From assembly GCA_003136615.1 (NCBI GenBank), contig PLFA01000062.1, positions 1-6,800 of the forward strand: DNA of 6,800 bases, in the 5' to 3' direction. Positions within the stretch are counted from its first letter, which is position 1. Each line of letters begins with the position of its first letter. The stretch comes from Caulobacteraceae bacterium. GTDB taxonomy: Bacteria; Pseudomonadota; Alphaproteobacteria; Caulobacterales; Caulobacteraceae. Position numbers and translations under genes: made by a program. Of the stretch, positions 1 through 5,163 are shown one piece after another. The notes below the pieces were generated by a model that was not told where the DNA came from, did no database searches, and saw nothing but the letters and a program-made list of their open reading frames with translations.

Positions 1-570
1 ACCACCTATAAGGGCATCAAGGAAACCGAGGCCAAGCCCGGCGAATGGATCGCCATCTCGGGCTGCGGCGGTCTTGGCCACATGGCCATTCAATACGCCA
101 AGGCCATGGGTCTGCACGTGGCCGCCATCGATATCGACGATGGCAAGCTCGCCCACGCCAAACGGCTGGGCGCCGACGTCACCATCAACGCCAAGACCGG
201 TGATCCGGCGGCGGCCCTGAAAAAAGAGACTGGAGGAGGCGCGCATGGCGTGCTGATCACCGCGCCCTCGCTGCCGGCCTTCAAGCAGGGCGTGGAGATG
301 ACCCGCAAGCGCGGAACCTGCGTCCTGGTCGGTATCCCGCCAGGAGACTTCCCCCTGCCCCTCTTCGACGTTGTCGCCAATTGCATCACCGTCAGAGGCT
401 CCTTCGTCGGCAACCGCGAGGACATGGCCGAGTGCCTGGCCTTCGCCGCCGAGGGCAAGGTCAAGGCGGATATCGAGCTACGGCCCCTCTCGGACATCAA
501 TCAGATCTTCGAGCGGCTCGAACATGGCGATGTGCCTTCCCGCGTCGTCCTCGACTTTGTGGGAGCCTGA
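1..570 (+). CDS. adhP: Zinc-dependent alcohol dehydrogenase, AdhP type, C-terminal part (5' truncated by window edge)
   Basis: The reading frame is open from base 1 and stops with TGA at 568-570, giving the last 189 residues of a protein whose start lies outside the window. It opens with TTYKGIKETEAKPGEWIAIS and continues into a Rossmann fold with the dinucleotide-binding motif GCGGLGH. The acidic IDID stretch after the next beta strand is typical of NAD(H) preference. Later segments (PPGDFPLPLFD, ITVRGSFVG, FAAEGKVKA, RVVLDF) match the AdhP subgroup of medium-chain dehydrogenases, which interconvert primary alcohols and aldehydes in the cytoplasm. The catalytic-zinc ligands lie in the missing N-terminal half and cannot be checked. 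The C terminus looks complete. An in-frame ATG at 82 is internal, not the start. Family assignment is firm; substrate is not shown. Confidence 0.93.
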   Translation, partial: TTYKGIKETEAKPGEWIAISGCGGLGHMAIQYAKAMGLHVAAIDIDDGKLAHAKRLGADVTINAKTGDPAAALKKETGGGAHGVLITAPSLPAFKQGVEMTRKRGTCVLVGIPPGDFPLPLFDVVANCITVRGSFVGNREDMAECLAFAAEGKVKADIELRPLSDINQIFERLEHGDVPSRVVLDFVGA

Positions 571-608
571 CGGCCGGGCCGCTGTCATCTCGGGCCTTCC
601 CCCAACCC

Positions 609-729
609 CGTCATCCCGGCCAAGCGAAGCGCGAGCCGGGAGACCGGTTACCGCGCCCGGTTCGCGACCTAAACATCGCACCCCGTCCCGTGGCTCCCGC
701 GTCTCCCCTATGCTTCGCGCGGGCTGACG
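609..729. repeat. REP-like palindromic intergenic element
   Basis: The spacer after the dehydrogenase begins CGTCATCCCGG and ends CCCGCGCGAAGC/CGTCAG when read on the opposite strand, so its two ends are imperfect inverted copies (CGTCA, CCCG, GCGAAGC blocks). This mix of TCATCCCGG, GCGAAGC and GCCGGGA blocks is the style of dispersed palindromic repeats common between genes in alphaproteobacterial genomes. I infer a repeat family from the style; only one copy is seen here. It may act as a transcription end or mRNA stabilising structure for the dehydrogenase gene. Confidence 0.4.
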
Positions 730-757
730 GTAATATTCGGGCCCATACCGGAACTCC

Positions 758-775
758 CTAGGCGGCGTGGACAAA
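758..775 (+). repeat. Left terminal inverted repeat of the IS element
   Basis: CTAGGCGGCGTGGACAAA, an exact reverse complement of 1405-1422. The stop codon of the minus-strand ORF (777-779) lies one base inside this repeat, so the embedded gene abuts the very end of the element. Confidence 0.8.
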
Positions 776-776
776 A

Positions 777-1046
777 TCAGGAGATGATTTCGACGCTGAC
801 CAGCTTCATGTCGCCGTCGAAAGGTTCGATGTACGCGCATATGTTGTCTGAGAACTCATCCATGAGGTTGAGCCCGTCAGGGTCGTAATCGTTTTCGGCG
901 ACCAGCCGCAGCTTGCCGTCTACGAAGGTGCAGGTGACGTTGTGCTCGTGTGGGTAGTGGAGCCGGAACGCCTCGGTGATGTCTCGCGCGGCTTCGTCGC
1001 CCGCCGCAGCTGGCACATCAAAACACTCCAGCGTGATGCGATACAT
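777..1046 (-). CDS. Small acidic protein of unknown function inside the IS element (89 aa)
   Basis: The ORF starts with ATG at 1046-1044 and ends with TGA at 779-777. I chose this start because GGAG (1059-1056) lies nine bases upstream; an in-frame start at 1088 would add 14 residues but has no better site. The product begins MYRITLECFDVP and contains ARDITEAF, a VTCTF strand, LRLVAENDYDPDGLNLMDEFSD and IEPFDGDMKLVSVEII. It is acidic, with alternating strand-like segments (MYRITLEC, VTCTFVDGKLRLVAEN, KLVSVEII) around one or two helices, no signal peptide and no membrane segment, so a small cytoplasmic alpha/beta protein is likely. I do not recognise a named family. It lies between the left IS repeat and the transposase start, on the opposite strand, so it is either a passenger gene or a host gene trapped by rearrangement. 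Confidence 0.65.
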   Translation of the reverse strand: MYRITLECFDVPAAAGDEAARDITEAFRLHYPHEHNVTCTFVDGKLRLVAENDYDPDGLNLMDEFSDNICAYIEPFDGDMKLVSVEIIS

Positions 1047-1159
1047 GCGTCCATGCTCCAGACCTGCGGCACACCTATCCGCAAACAAGCGCGAGAGGGA
1101 AGCCGCCCGATTGACGAGGTGCGCGCTCGTTGATTCAAGGCTGCTTTTTGGAGGCAGGC

Positions 1160-1422
1160 TTGAGCCGGGGCAATCTTGCCGAGGCAGAGTGGCACATTCT
1201 GAAGGATTTGCTGCCGATCGAGCGCAAGAACCGGGGTCGGGGCAGACCTCCCGAACAGAACCGTTCGATTATCAACGGCATACTCTGGCGGCTTCGGTGC
1301 TCGGCCACCTCAAGATCAACCGCGCCATCGCCACCCGCTACGACCAGCTGGCCAGCAGCTTCCTAGGTATGGTTCACCTCGCCACCGCCAGATACTGGCT
1401 CAAATTTGTCCACGCCGCCTAG
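1160..1422 (+). pseudogene. IS5-family transposase remnant (central part deleted, two frames)
   Basis: The N-terminal piece begins at TTG 1160, with GGAGGC at 1150-1155, and reads LSRGNLAEAEWHILKDLLPIERKNRGRGRPPEQN followed by RSIINGILWRLRC, the DUF4096-type start of IS5-family transposases. Near 1295-1305 the similarity jumps, with a change of frame, to HLKINRAIATRYDQLASSF and LGMVHLATARYWLKFVHAA, the family C terminus, ending TAG at 1420-1422. Full-length members are about 250-270 aa; only about 85 remain, so most of the central DDE catalytic domain is gone. The frame change may come from the deletion or from the orfA/orfB frame difference normal for this group. The gene cannot encode an active enzyme. 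Confidence 0.85.
1405..1422 (-). repeat. Right terminal inverted repeat of the IS element
   Basis: TTTGTCCACGCCGCCTAG, the exact complement of the left repeat. It doubles as the last codons and stop of the transposase frame (FVHAA, stop). Confidence 0.8.
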
Positions 1423-1481
1423 CATTAGGAGCGCGTGGTCCTCCCCTTGCGCGGGCCTAGGCTTGGGGTAAGCGTGGCCTC

Positions 1482-2303
1482 ATGACCGCGTCCGCGCGCC
1501 TTGAGGCTCTGGAAGCCTTCCTGATCGAGCTCAACCACGCGGCCGCGGCCGTCATCCTGCCCCTGTTCCGCGCCGATCATGGCCTGGAGAACAAGGCGCG
1601 TTCCGGCGCCTATGACCCGGTGACCCAGGCCGACCGTGGCGCCGAGGCAGCTATCCGCGCCCTGATTTCCAAGCGCTATCCTGAGCATGGGGTGATCGGC
1701 GAGGAATATGGCGAGGATCGTCCTGACGCCGAATGGGTCTGGGTGATCGATCCGGTGGATGGCACCCGCGCCTTCGTGGCCGGCCTCCCGGTCTGGACGA
1801 CACTCATTGGCCTGCGCCTGAACGGCAAGCCTGTGCTGGGCTCCATCGGTCAGCCATTCCTGGACGAGCTCTATATGGGCCGGATGGCCGGGGCGCGTCT
1901 GATCAGCCAGGGGAGAAGCCATCCCCTGCATGTGCGCAAGGGCCTGCCGCTGGACCGGGCGATCATCGCCACCACCGATCCGGACGGTTGTTTCGACGCC
2001 GCCGAACGTCTCGCCTGGCGTCAGGTCCGAGCCGCCGCGCGCCTCGCCCGCATGGGGTGCGACGCCTACGCCTATGCCATGGTCGCGGCGGGAACCATCG
2101 ATCTGGTGATCGAGTCCGGCCTGAAATCCTGGGACATCGACGCGGCGATCCCCGTGGTGACCGGCGCCGGCGGCCTCGTCACCGACTGGCGCGGCGCCCC
2201 TGTCGGTCGTCACGGCGGCCAGGTGGCCATTGCCGGAGACCCCGATCTGCTGGAAGCAGCGCTTGTGGCCCTGCGGCCGGCGGCTCAGACGGTGGGGGCC
2301 TGA
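1482..2303 (+). CDS. hisN: Inositol-monophosphatase-family phosphatase, probably histidinol-phosphatase
   Basis: A 273-aa cytoplasmic Mg2+-dependent phosphatase. The metal and substrate motifs are all visible: DPVTQAD (45-51), GEEYG (73-77), WVIDPVDGTRAF (87-98) and WDIDAAIPVV (217-226). The form D-I-x-A-A-I-P plus GAGGLVTDWRG (228-238) resembles the HisN branch, which removes phosphate from L-histidinol phosphate in histidine synthesis, more than classical inositol monophosphatase or CysQ. Length fits (usual about 260). Start ATG 1482 has only a weak GGGGT upstream. No other his gene is in view, so the substrate rests on motif style; related inositol phosphate or nucleotidase activity is possible. 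It begins 60 bases after the IS right end, so its promoter region may have been altered by the insertion. Confidence 0.85.
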   Translation: MTASARLEALEAFLIELNHAAAAVILPLFRADHGLENKARSGAYDPVTQADRGAEAAIRALISKRYPEHGVIGEEYGEDRPDAEWVWVIDPVDGTRAFVAGLPVWTTLIGLRLNGKPVLGSIGQPFLDELYMGRMAGARLISQGRSHPLHVRKGLPLDRAIIATTDPDGCFDAAERLAWRQVRAAARLARMGCDAYAYAMVAAGTIDLVIESGLKSWDIDAAIPVVTGAGGLVTDWRGAPVGRHGGQVAIAGDPDLLEAALVALRPAAQTVGA

Positions 2304-2350
2304 AGGCTGAGAGCCGACCATCGACCACGACGCAAGAGGATCTAGGGGGC

Positions 2351-2770
2351 GTGACGGATCAGAAAGGGCCGCCAGAGCGGCTGCCGTGGGTTTCGCCCCG
2401 CATCACCGCAGCTCCGAAGATTCGCCAAGTCTATTGGTGTGAGTTTTGGAGCGACGCCCGCCTTCCCGAAATGTGGAAGACGCGGCCCGTCGTCGTCATG
2501 TCCTACAAAAACACCTTGCACGGCCCTTGCCTTGTGATCCCGGTTTCGACCGTGCCACAAGATGACAACCCGTGGGCGCATCAACTGACCGTGCCGCTCT
2601 CGGGGTCCCAGGGTTGGGCGATCTGCAATCAGCCCTCAACCGTCTCGCCCAGCCGCTTCGCCCAGATGGGCCGCAAGATACCTGTGTTACCGGCGGCGGA
2701 CTTCAATGCGATCCTCGCCAAGCTCAAAGCATGGCTCCCCCAGCCCTTCGCCATTGATAATTCGCCCTAA
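2351..2770 (+). CDS. PemK/MazF-family toxin, apparently without antitoxin
   Basis: A 139-aa protein starting at GTG 2351, with GAGG (2336-2339) eleven bases upstream, and ending TAA at 2768-2770. The core from residue 25 reads RQVYWCEFWSDARLPEMWKT followed by RPVVVMSY, then HGPCLVIPVST and SPSRFAQMGRKIPVL, the pattern of PemK/MazF-type endoribonucleases. R45-P46 and the PVST segment (64-67) correspond to the conserved RNA-binding and catalytic region. Family toxins cut mRNA and are normally paired with a short antitoxin gene just upstream. Here the upstream neighbour is the HisN-like gene, 47 bases away, and no small ORF precedes or follows. It may be a solitary toxin, use a distant antitoxin, or have a different role. 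The first 24 residues are extra compared with the core domain. Confidence 0.85.
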   Translation: MTDQKGPPERLPWVSPRITAAPKIRQVYWCEFWSDARLPEMWKTRPVVVMSYKNTLHGPCLVIPVSTVPQDDNPWAHQLTVPLSGSQGWAICNQPSTVSPSRFAQMGRKIPVLPAADFNAILAKLKAWLPQPFAIDNSP

Positions 2771-2782
2771 GCTCTGTATATC
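2754..2782 (+). promoter_or_regulatory. Sigma-70-type promoter for the candidate RNA
   Basis: TTGATA (2754-2759) and TATATC (2777-2782) are separated by exactly 17 bases. TATATC also fits the TANAWC -10 form described for Caulobacter housekeeping promoters. It straddles the end of the toxin gene and would start transcription near 2789, just before the region of stable hairpins. No gene on this strand begins downstream for over 1.5 kb, so its product would be an RNA. Confidence 0.45.
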
Positions 2783-2788
2783 CTTGTC

Positions 2789-2988
2789 TACAATTTTTCA
2801 TTCGCGGCCCCGGTTCAACGGGTGTCCGTTGCCCGCAAGGGCTACGTCTGCCGGGGCGGCTCGAAAGAGCCGCCCTCGGTTTATCTGGGCGGCCCCAGAT
2901 CGGCCCTGCGCCGTCGGGAGCCCTTCTCGACGTTACCAACCGGATCGAGGGCCGCGAGCGGCAGACGCGAGGGGCGTTAGCTCGCCCT
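2789..2988 (+). ncRNA. Candidate structured non-coding RNA, family not recognised
   Basis: This gene-free stretch packs nested perfect stems that I could pair by eye. A hairpin CAACGG/CCGTTG lies at 2816-2831. An 8-bp closing helix joins CGTCTGCC (2845-2852) to GGCAGACG (2960-2967). Inside it are a 9-bp hairpin with a GAAA loop (2854-2875), a 7-bp hairpin ATCTGGG/CCCAGAT (2883-2900) and a helix CGGCCCT/AGGGCCG (2901-2907 with 2948-2954) capped by CGTCG/CGACG (2912-2932). That makes a four-way junction. A further stem GGGCG/CGCCC sits at 2972-2987. A promoter lies just upstream. I looked for tmRNA, RNase P, SRP and 6S hallmarks and found none. The 3' end is uncertain, as no U-tract terminator is seen. 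Alternatively the GAAA hairpin is only the terminator of the toxin gene. Confidence 0.45.
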
Positions 2989-3083
2989 GGGCTTGTCGTC
3001 GCCTTCGCGATAGGGTGAGACCGCCCCAAACACGACGTCCATTGATCGGTTATATAGGGTTGGGCCGTAAAGACCGTAGGAGC

Positions 3084-4046
3084 CTAAGCTCCGACACTCT
3101 CCGCCAGCTCCGCGAAGGCGCGCCAGACGGGCGCCTGAGTCTCATCGGTTTCCTGGAACAGCTCGTGATGCGCGCCCGGAATAACCAGGGTGCGACCGTG
3201 AGTCAGTCGCGCGGCCACACTCTGGGCCGCGTCATTATCCACCAGCGAGTCCTCGCCGGCGATCAGGATCGTAACCGGAATGGAGATCGCCGCCGTTCCC
3301 GCGCCACTCGCCAGCCGATCCGTGGCCTGGAATGCGAATTTCAGCCACCCCCAGGTGGGCGGACCCAAGGCGAGATCTGGGGAGGCCGCGACAAGGGCGA
3401 GGTTGCGCTCATAGCGCGCGCGGTCATGGGTCAGGATATTGCTCTCGAACGGCGCCGGGTCGGGACCTGGCGGCACCGGGACAGACGTGCCACCCTGCCC
3501 AAGGTTGCTCAGTGACCAGGCCAGCACGCGCGCGACGGGCTGCGGAACCCCGCCCGTTTTGATCCCCAACATGGGCGCCGAGAGAAAGGCGCCGGCAAAC
3601 CGCCGCTCGCCCTCGGCCAGAGCCAGCAGGGTCAGACAGCCGCCCATCGAATGACCCATGGCGAGCCAGGGCTGGGGCAGGCGCGCGGCGAAGGCGTCCA
3701 GGAGCGCGCGAAAATCGGTCAGAAAGTCCTGATATCCGTCCGCATGGCCAAGCCGGCGGTCGGCCAGGGCGCGATGGGAAAGGCCCTGGCCCCGCCAGTC
3801 ATGAATGAGCACGGCAAAGCCCTGGCCCGTGAGGCGGCGGGCGACCTCGAAATACTTTTCGATGGGCTCGGTACGGCCGGGGCTGAGCACCACCGAACCG
3901 CGGGCCCGGCCCCGCGCGGGGCAAAGGGCCGCCCGCAAACGCGCGCCGCCGGCGCCAACATACCATTCCGCCGCGGCGCCCGGCGGCGCGGGATCGCTTT
4001 CAAGCGCCAGGAGTGGCGCCGGCGCCCCCGCTAAGAATGGGGACAA
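3084..4046 (-). CDS. Alpha/beta hydrolase, lysophospholipase / monoacylglycerol lipase type
   Basis: A 320-aa protein read from TTG 4046 to TAG 3084. The catalytic triad is visible: nucleophile S133 in GHSMGG, D266 in IAGEDSLVD and H294 in PGAHHELFQETD. The HDWRGQGLS segment (82-90) and the cap region with NILTHDRARYERN match the PldB / serine aminopeptidase S33 group (Hydrolase_4), which hydrolyses lysophospholipids or monoacylglycerols. No convincing signal peptide is seen, so it is probably cytoplasmic or peripheral at the membrane. The TTG start is only six bases after the stop of the SCP2 gene and has no clear ribosome-binding site, suggesting translational coupling. A GGAGC-CTAA-GCTCC hairpin (3079-3092) spans the stop codon but lacks a U-tract. 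The exact lipid substrate cannot be read from sequence. Confidence 0.9.
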   Translation of the reverse strand: MSPFLAGAPAPLLALESDPAPPGAAAEWYVGAGGARLRAALCPARGRARGSVVLSPGRTEPIEKYFEVARRLTGQGFAVLIHDWRGQGLSHRALADRRLGHADGYQDFLTDFRALLDAFAARLPQPWLAMGHSMGGCLTLLALAEGERRFAGAFLSAPMLGIKTGGVPQPVARVLAWSLSNLGQGGTSVPVPPGPDPAPFESNILTHDRARYERNLALVAASPDLALGPPTWGWLKFAFQATDRLASGAGTAAISIPVTILIAGEDSLVDNDAAQSVAARLTHGRTLVIPGAHHELFQETDETQAPVWRAFAELAESVGA

Positions 4047-4052
4047 TGGCGA

Positions 4053-4361
4053 TCAGGCCATCTTGGAAAAGAGGGTCGTCAGCTTGCTCTGCAGCGCCAT
4101 GGCCAGACCCATATCCGAAAGCTGAAGCTTGCCGGTCATCACAGCGGTCATGGCGTCAAGCTTGCCCTCGCCCATGGCTTCGAGGTCGGGCAGGGAAATG
4201 GTCATGGTGAGGTCGGCGGGCTTGTCCTCATTGGTGACGCTGCCCCCGTCGATAAGGATCACGCCGGCGTCCTTCAGGTTGAACTTCAGGGATTTGCCAA
4301 GACCGGAATCTTCGCCGACGGCGGCCTTCATGCGTTCGGTAACCTGTTCAAGCGTCGCCAT
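4053..4361 (-). CDS. SCP2 sterol/lipid-binding domain protein
   Basis: A 102-aa protein that is essentially one SCP2 domain. It begins MATLEQVTERMKAA, has the strand pattern LKFNLKDAGVILIDGG, then ADLTMTISLPDLEAMGEGKL and the diagnostic C-terminal GKLQLSDMGLAMALQSKLTTLF. SCP2 domains bind sterols, acyl chains or other lipids in a hydrophobic tunnel and have no enzyme activity. ATG 4361 is preceded by AGAGGA with about seven bases spacing, a good site. The alpha/beta hydrolase starts six bases after its stop, so the two form an operon. I infer that the SCP2 protein may present or carry lipid for the hydrolase, but similar single-domain proteins also occur alone. Confidence 0.9.
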   Translation of the reverse strand: MATLEQVTERMKAAVGEDSGLGKSLKFNLKDAGVILIDGGSVTNEDKPADLTMTISLPDLEAMGEGKLDAMTAVMTGKLQLSDMGLAMALQSKLTTLFSKMA

Positions 4362-4610
4362 GAGCGTTTCCTCTGTTCATCCTGTTCGTTCGCGCACGGC
4401 TTGTCTGCAACTCGCCCCGCAGCTTTCCGGGTATCGCGGCCGGCCGCGCGAGGCAAGTGACCCACATCGTGCAACAAGACCAGGCGCCGTGGCCCTTGAC
4501 GCCGTGGCCCCGAATTCCAATCTTTCTCAGCGGAGGCGCTGGACATCCGGGCCTCCCGGACCACCCGCGAGGCCTAGATTAGGCTCGCGACGGCCCGCTC
4601 ATCAACGCAA
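4362..4610. other. Divergent intergenic region between the SCP2 and small heat-shock genes
   Basis: About 250 bp with no credible gene; the overlapping frames have no family resemblance. It must hold the promoters of both divergent genes. Facing the heat-shock gene, CTTGAC (4495-4500) is a plausible -35 box, but the following CCCGAATTCC is too close for a standard RpoH -10 and AATCTT (4519-4524) is a weak sigma-70 -10, so I do not assign a promoter. GCCTA-GAT-TAGGC (4572-4584) is a perfect short inverted repeat that could be an operator or the first hairpin of the mRNA leader. Confidence 0.5.
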
Positions 4611-4634
4611 CCTTGCTCACGCAAAAGAGGGATG
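4611..4634 (+). promoter_or_regulatory. ROSE-like RNA thermometer hairpin over the hsp20 ribosome-binding site
   Basis: The leader just before the small heat-shock gene contains TTGCT (4613-4617), matching the UYGCU anti-Shine-Dalgarno motif of ROSE elements. CUC (4616-4618) can pair with GAG (4627-4629) across the eight-base loop ACGCAAAA. G4615 faces G4630, U4614 wobbles with G4631 and U4613 pairs with A4632. This buries the GAGG ribosome-binding site in a weak helix with an internal G-G mismatch, as in known ROSE hairpins, which melt at heat-shock temperature. ROSE elements are established upstream of small heat-shock genes in alphaproteobacteria. The pairing is seen in sequence; function is inferred. 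Confidence 0.5.
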
Positions 4635-4640
4635 CCGAAC

Positions 4641-5099
4641 ATGCGCACTATCGATCTTTCCCCCCTGTATCGTTCCGTCGTCGGCTTCGACCGTCTGGCG
4701 GACCTGCTGGACTCGGCCACCACCGAGGCGGCGACCGGCTATCCGCCCTATAATATCGAGCGCACGGGCGAGAACGCCTATCGCATCGAGATTGCCGTGG
4801 CGGGCTTCAAGTCCGAAGACCTCAATATCGAAGTGAAGGAAAACCTCCTCACCGTTCAAGGCCGCAAGCCCGCGAACGATGAAGCCAAGCGCTACCTGCA
4901 TCGCGGCCTGGCCGAGCGCAATTTCGAGCGCCGGTTCCAACTGGCCGACTATGTGGTGGTCAGCGAAGCCCAACTCGCCGACGGCCTGCTCTCCGTCTCC
5001 CTGAAGCGCGAACTGCCCGAGGCCCTGAAGCCCCGGCGCATCGAGATCGGTTCAGGCCAGGCCACGACCACCCTCATCGAGGGCGAAAAGGCGGCCTAA
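4641..5099 (+). CDS. Small heat-shock protein, Hsp20/IbpA type
   Basis: A 152-aa ATP-independent holdase that binds unfolding proteins in the cytoplasm and passes them to DnaK/ClpB. The N-terminal MRTIDLSPLYRSVVGFDRLADLLD is the IbpA-style arm. The alpha-crystallin domain runs from about residue 36 (PPYNIERTGENAYRIEIAVA) to 126, with the conserved LADGLLSVSL (112-121). The C-terminal tail has the I-x-I motif as IEI (134-136), which docks between dimers. I chose ATG 4641 because GAGG (4627-4630) is ten bases upstream; the in-frame ATG 4632 would sit one base from that site, and relatives start at MRT. The leader hairpin suggests heat control of translation. A terminator hairpin follows, and gpmA converges from the other side. 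Confidence 0.93.
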   Translation: MRTIDLSPLYRSVVGFDRLADLLDSATTEAATGYPPYNIERTGENAYRIEIAVAGFKSEDLNIEVKENLLTVQGRKPANDEAKRYLHRGLAERNFERRFQLADYVVVSEAQLADGLLSVSLKRELPEALKPRRIEIGSGQATTTLIEGEKAA

Positions 5100-5138
5100 G
5101 CCTCTTTTCCACGACGGACGTCATGGCTGGGGCGGCGC

Positions 5139-5160
5139 GGCGACGCGTCGCCCTTTCATT
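5139..5160 (+). terminator. Probable Rho-independent terminator after the hsp20 gene
   Basis: A perfect 14-bp palindrome GGCGACGCGTCGCC (5139-5152) gives a 5-bp GC-rich stem with a CGCG loop, followed by CTTTCATTT, a modest U-rich tail. It sits 40 bases after the heat-shock stop and just before the end of the convergent gpmA. The tail favours the plus strand only. Confidence 0.5.
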
Positions 5161-5163
5161 TGA

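Larger units (their letters stand above)
758..1422 (+). mobile_element. IS5-family (IS427-like) element, internally deleted, carrying an extra ORF
   Basis: Perfect 18-bp inverted repeats bound this stretch: CTAGGCGGCGTGGACAAA at 758-775 and its complement at 1405-1422. The outermost CTAG on each side (758-761, 1419-1422) is self-complementary and could be the target duplication; if so the element proper is 762-1418, 657 bp. The right repeat encodes the end of the transposase (WLKFVHAA then TAG), as in related IS5-family elements. Inside are a minus-strand ORF next to the left repeat and a transposase gene that keeps its start and end but lacks the centre. It cannot make an active transposase, but with both ends intact it could be moved by a related full-length copy. 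The outer flanks gaactcc and cattagga show no longer duplication. Confidence 0.75.

Noticed and set aside
1425..2321. 298-aa minus-strand open frame opposite the phosphatase gene
   Set aside because: Antisense frame in high-GC DNA; the plus-strand frame carries all IMPase-family motifs.
1733..2350. Long N-terminal extension of the PemK-like toxin frame into the hisN gene
   Set aside because: The extension is arginine-rich shadow sequence of hisN; GTG 2351 with GAGG upstream gives a normal toxin length.
2724..3029. 101-aa minus-strand frame over the end of the toxin gene and the structured region
   Set aside because: Arginine/proline-rich composition of a shadow frame, no ribosome-binding site, no family resemblance; the stems explain the region better.
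2789..3030. Possible two-piece tmRNA, 6S RNA, RNase P RNA or SRP RNA
   Set aside because: No tag reading frame of ANDN type, no T-arm/CCA acceptor piece, no GAGGAAAGTCC or ACAGAA elements of RNase P, no SRP tetraloop core, and a four-way junction instead of the long 6S hairpin.
4495..4524. RpoH heat-shock promoter before the hsp20 gene
   Set aside because: CTTGAC is present but the CCC-rich -10 follows after too short a spacer and alternatives match poorly.
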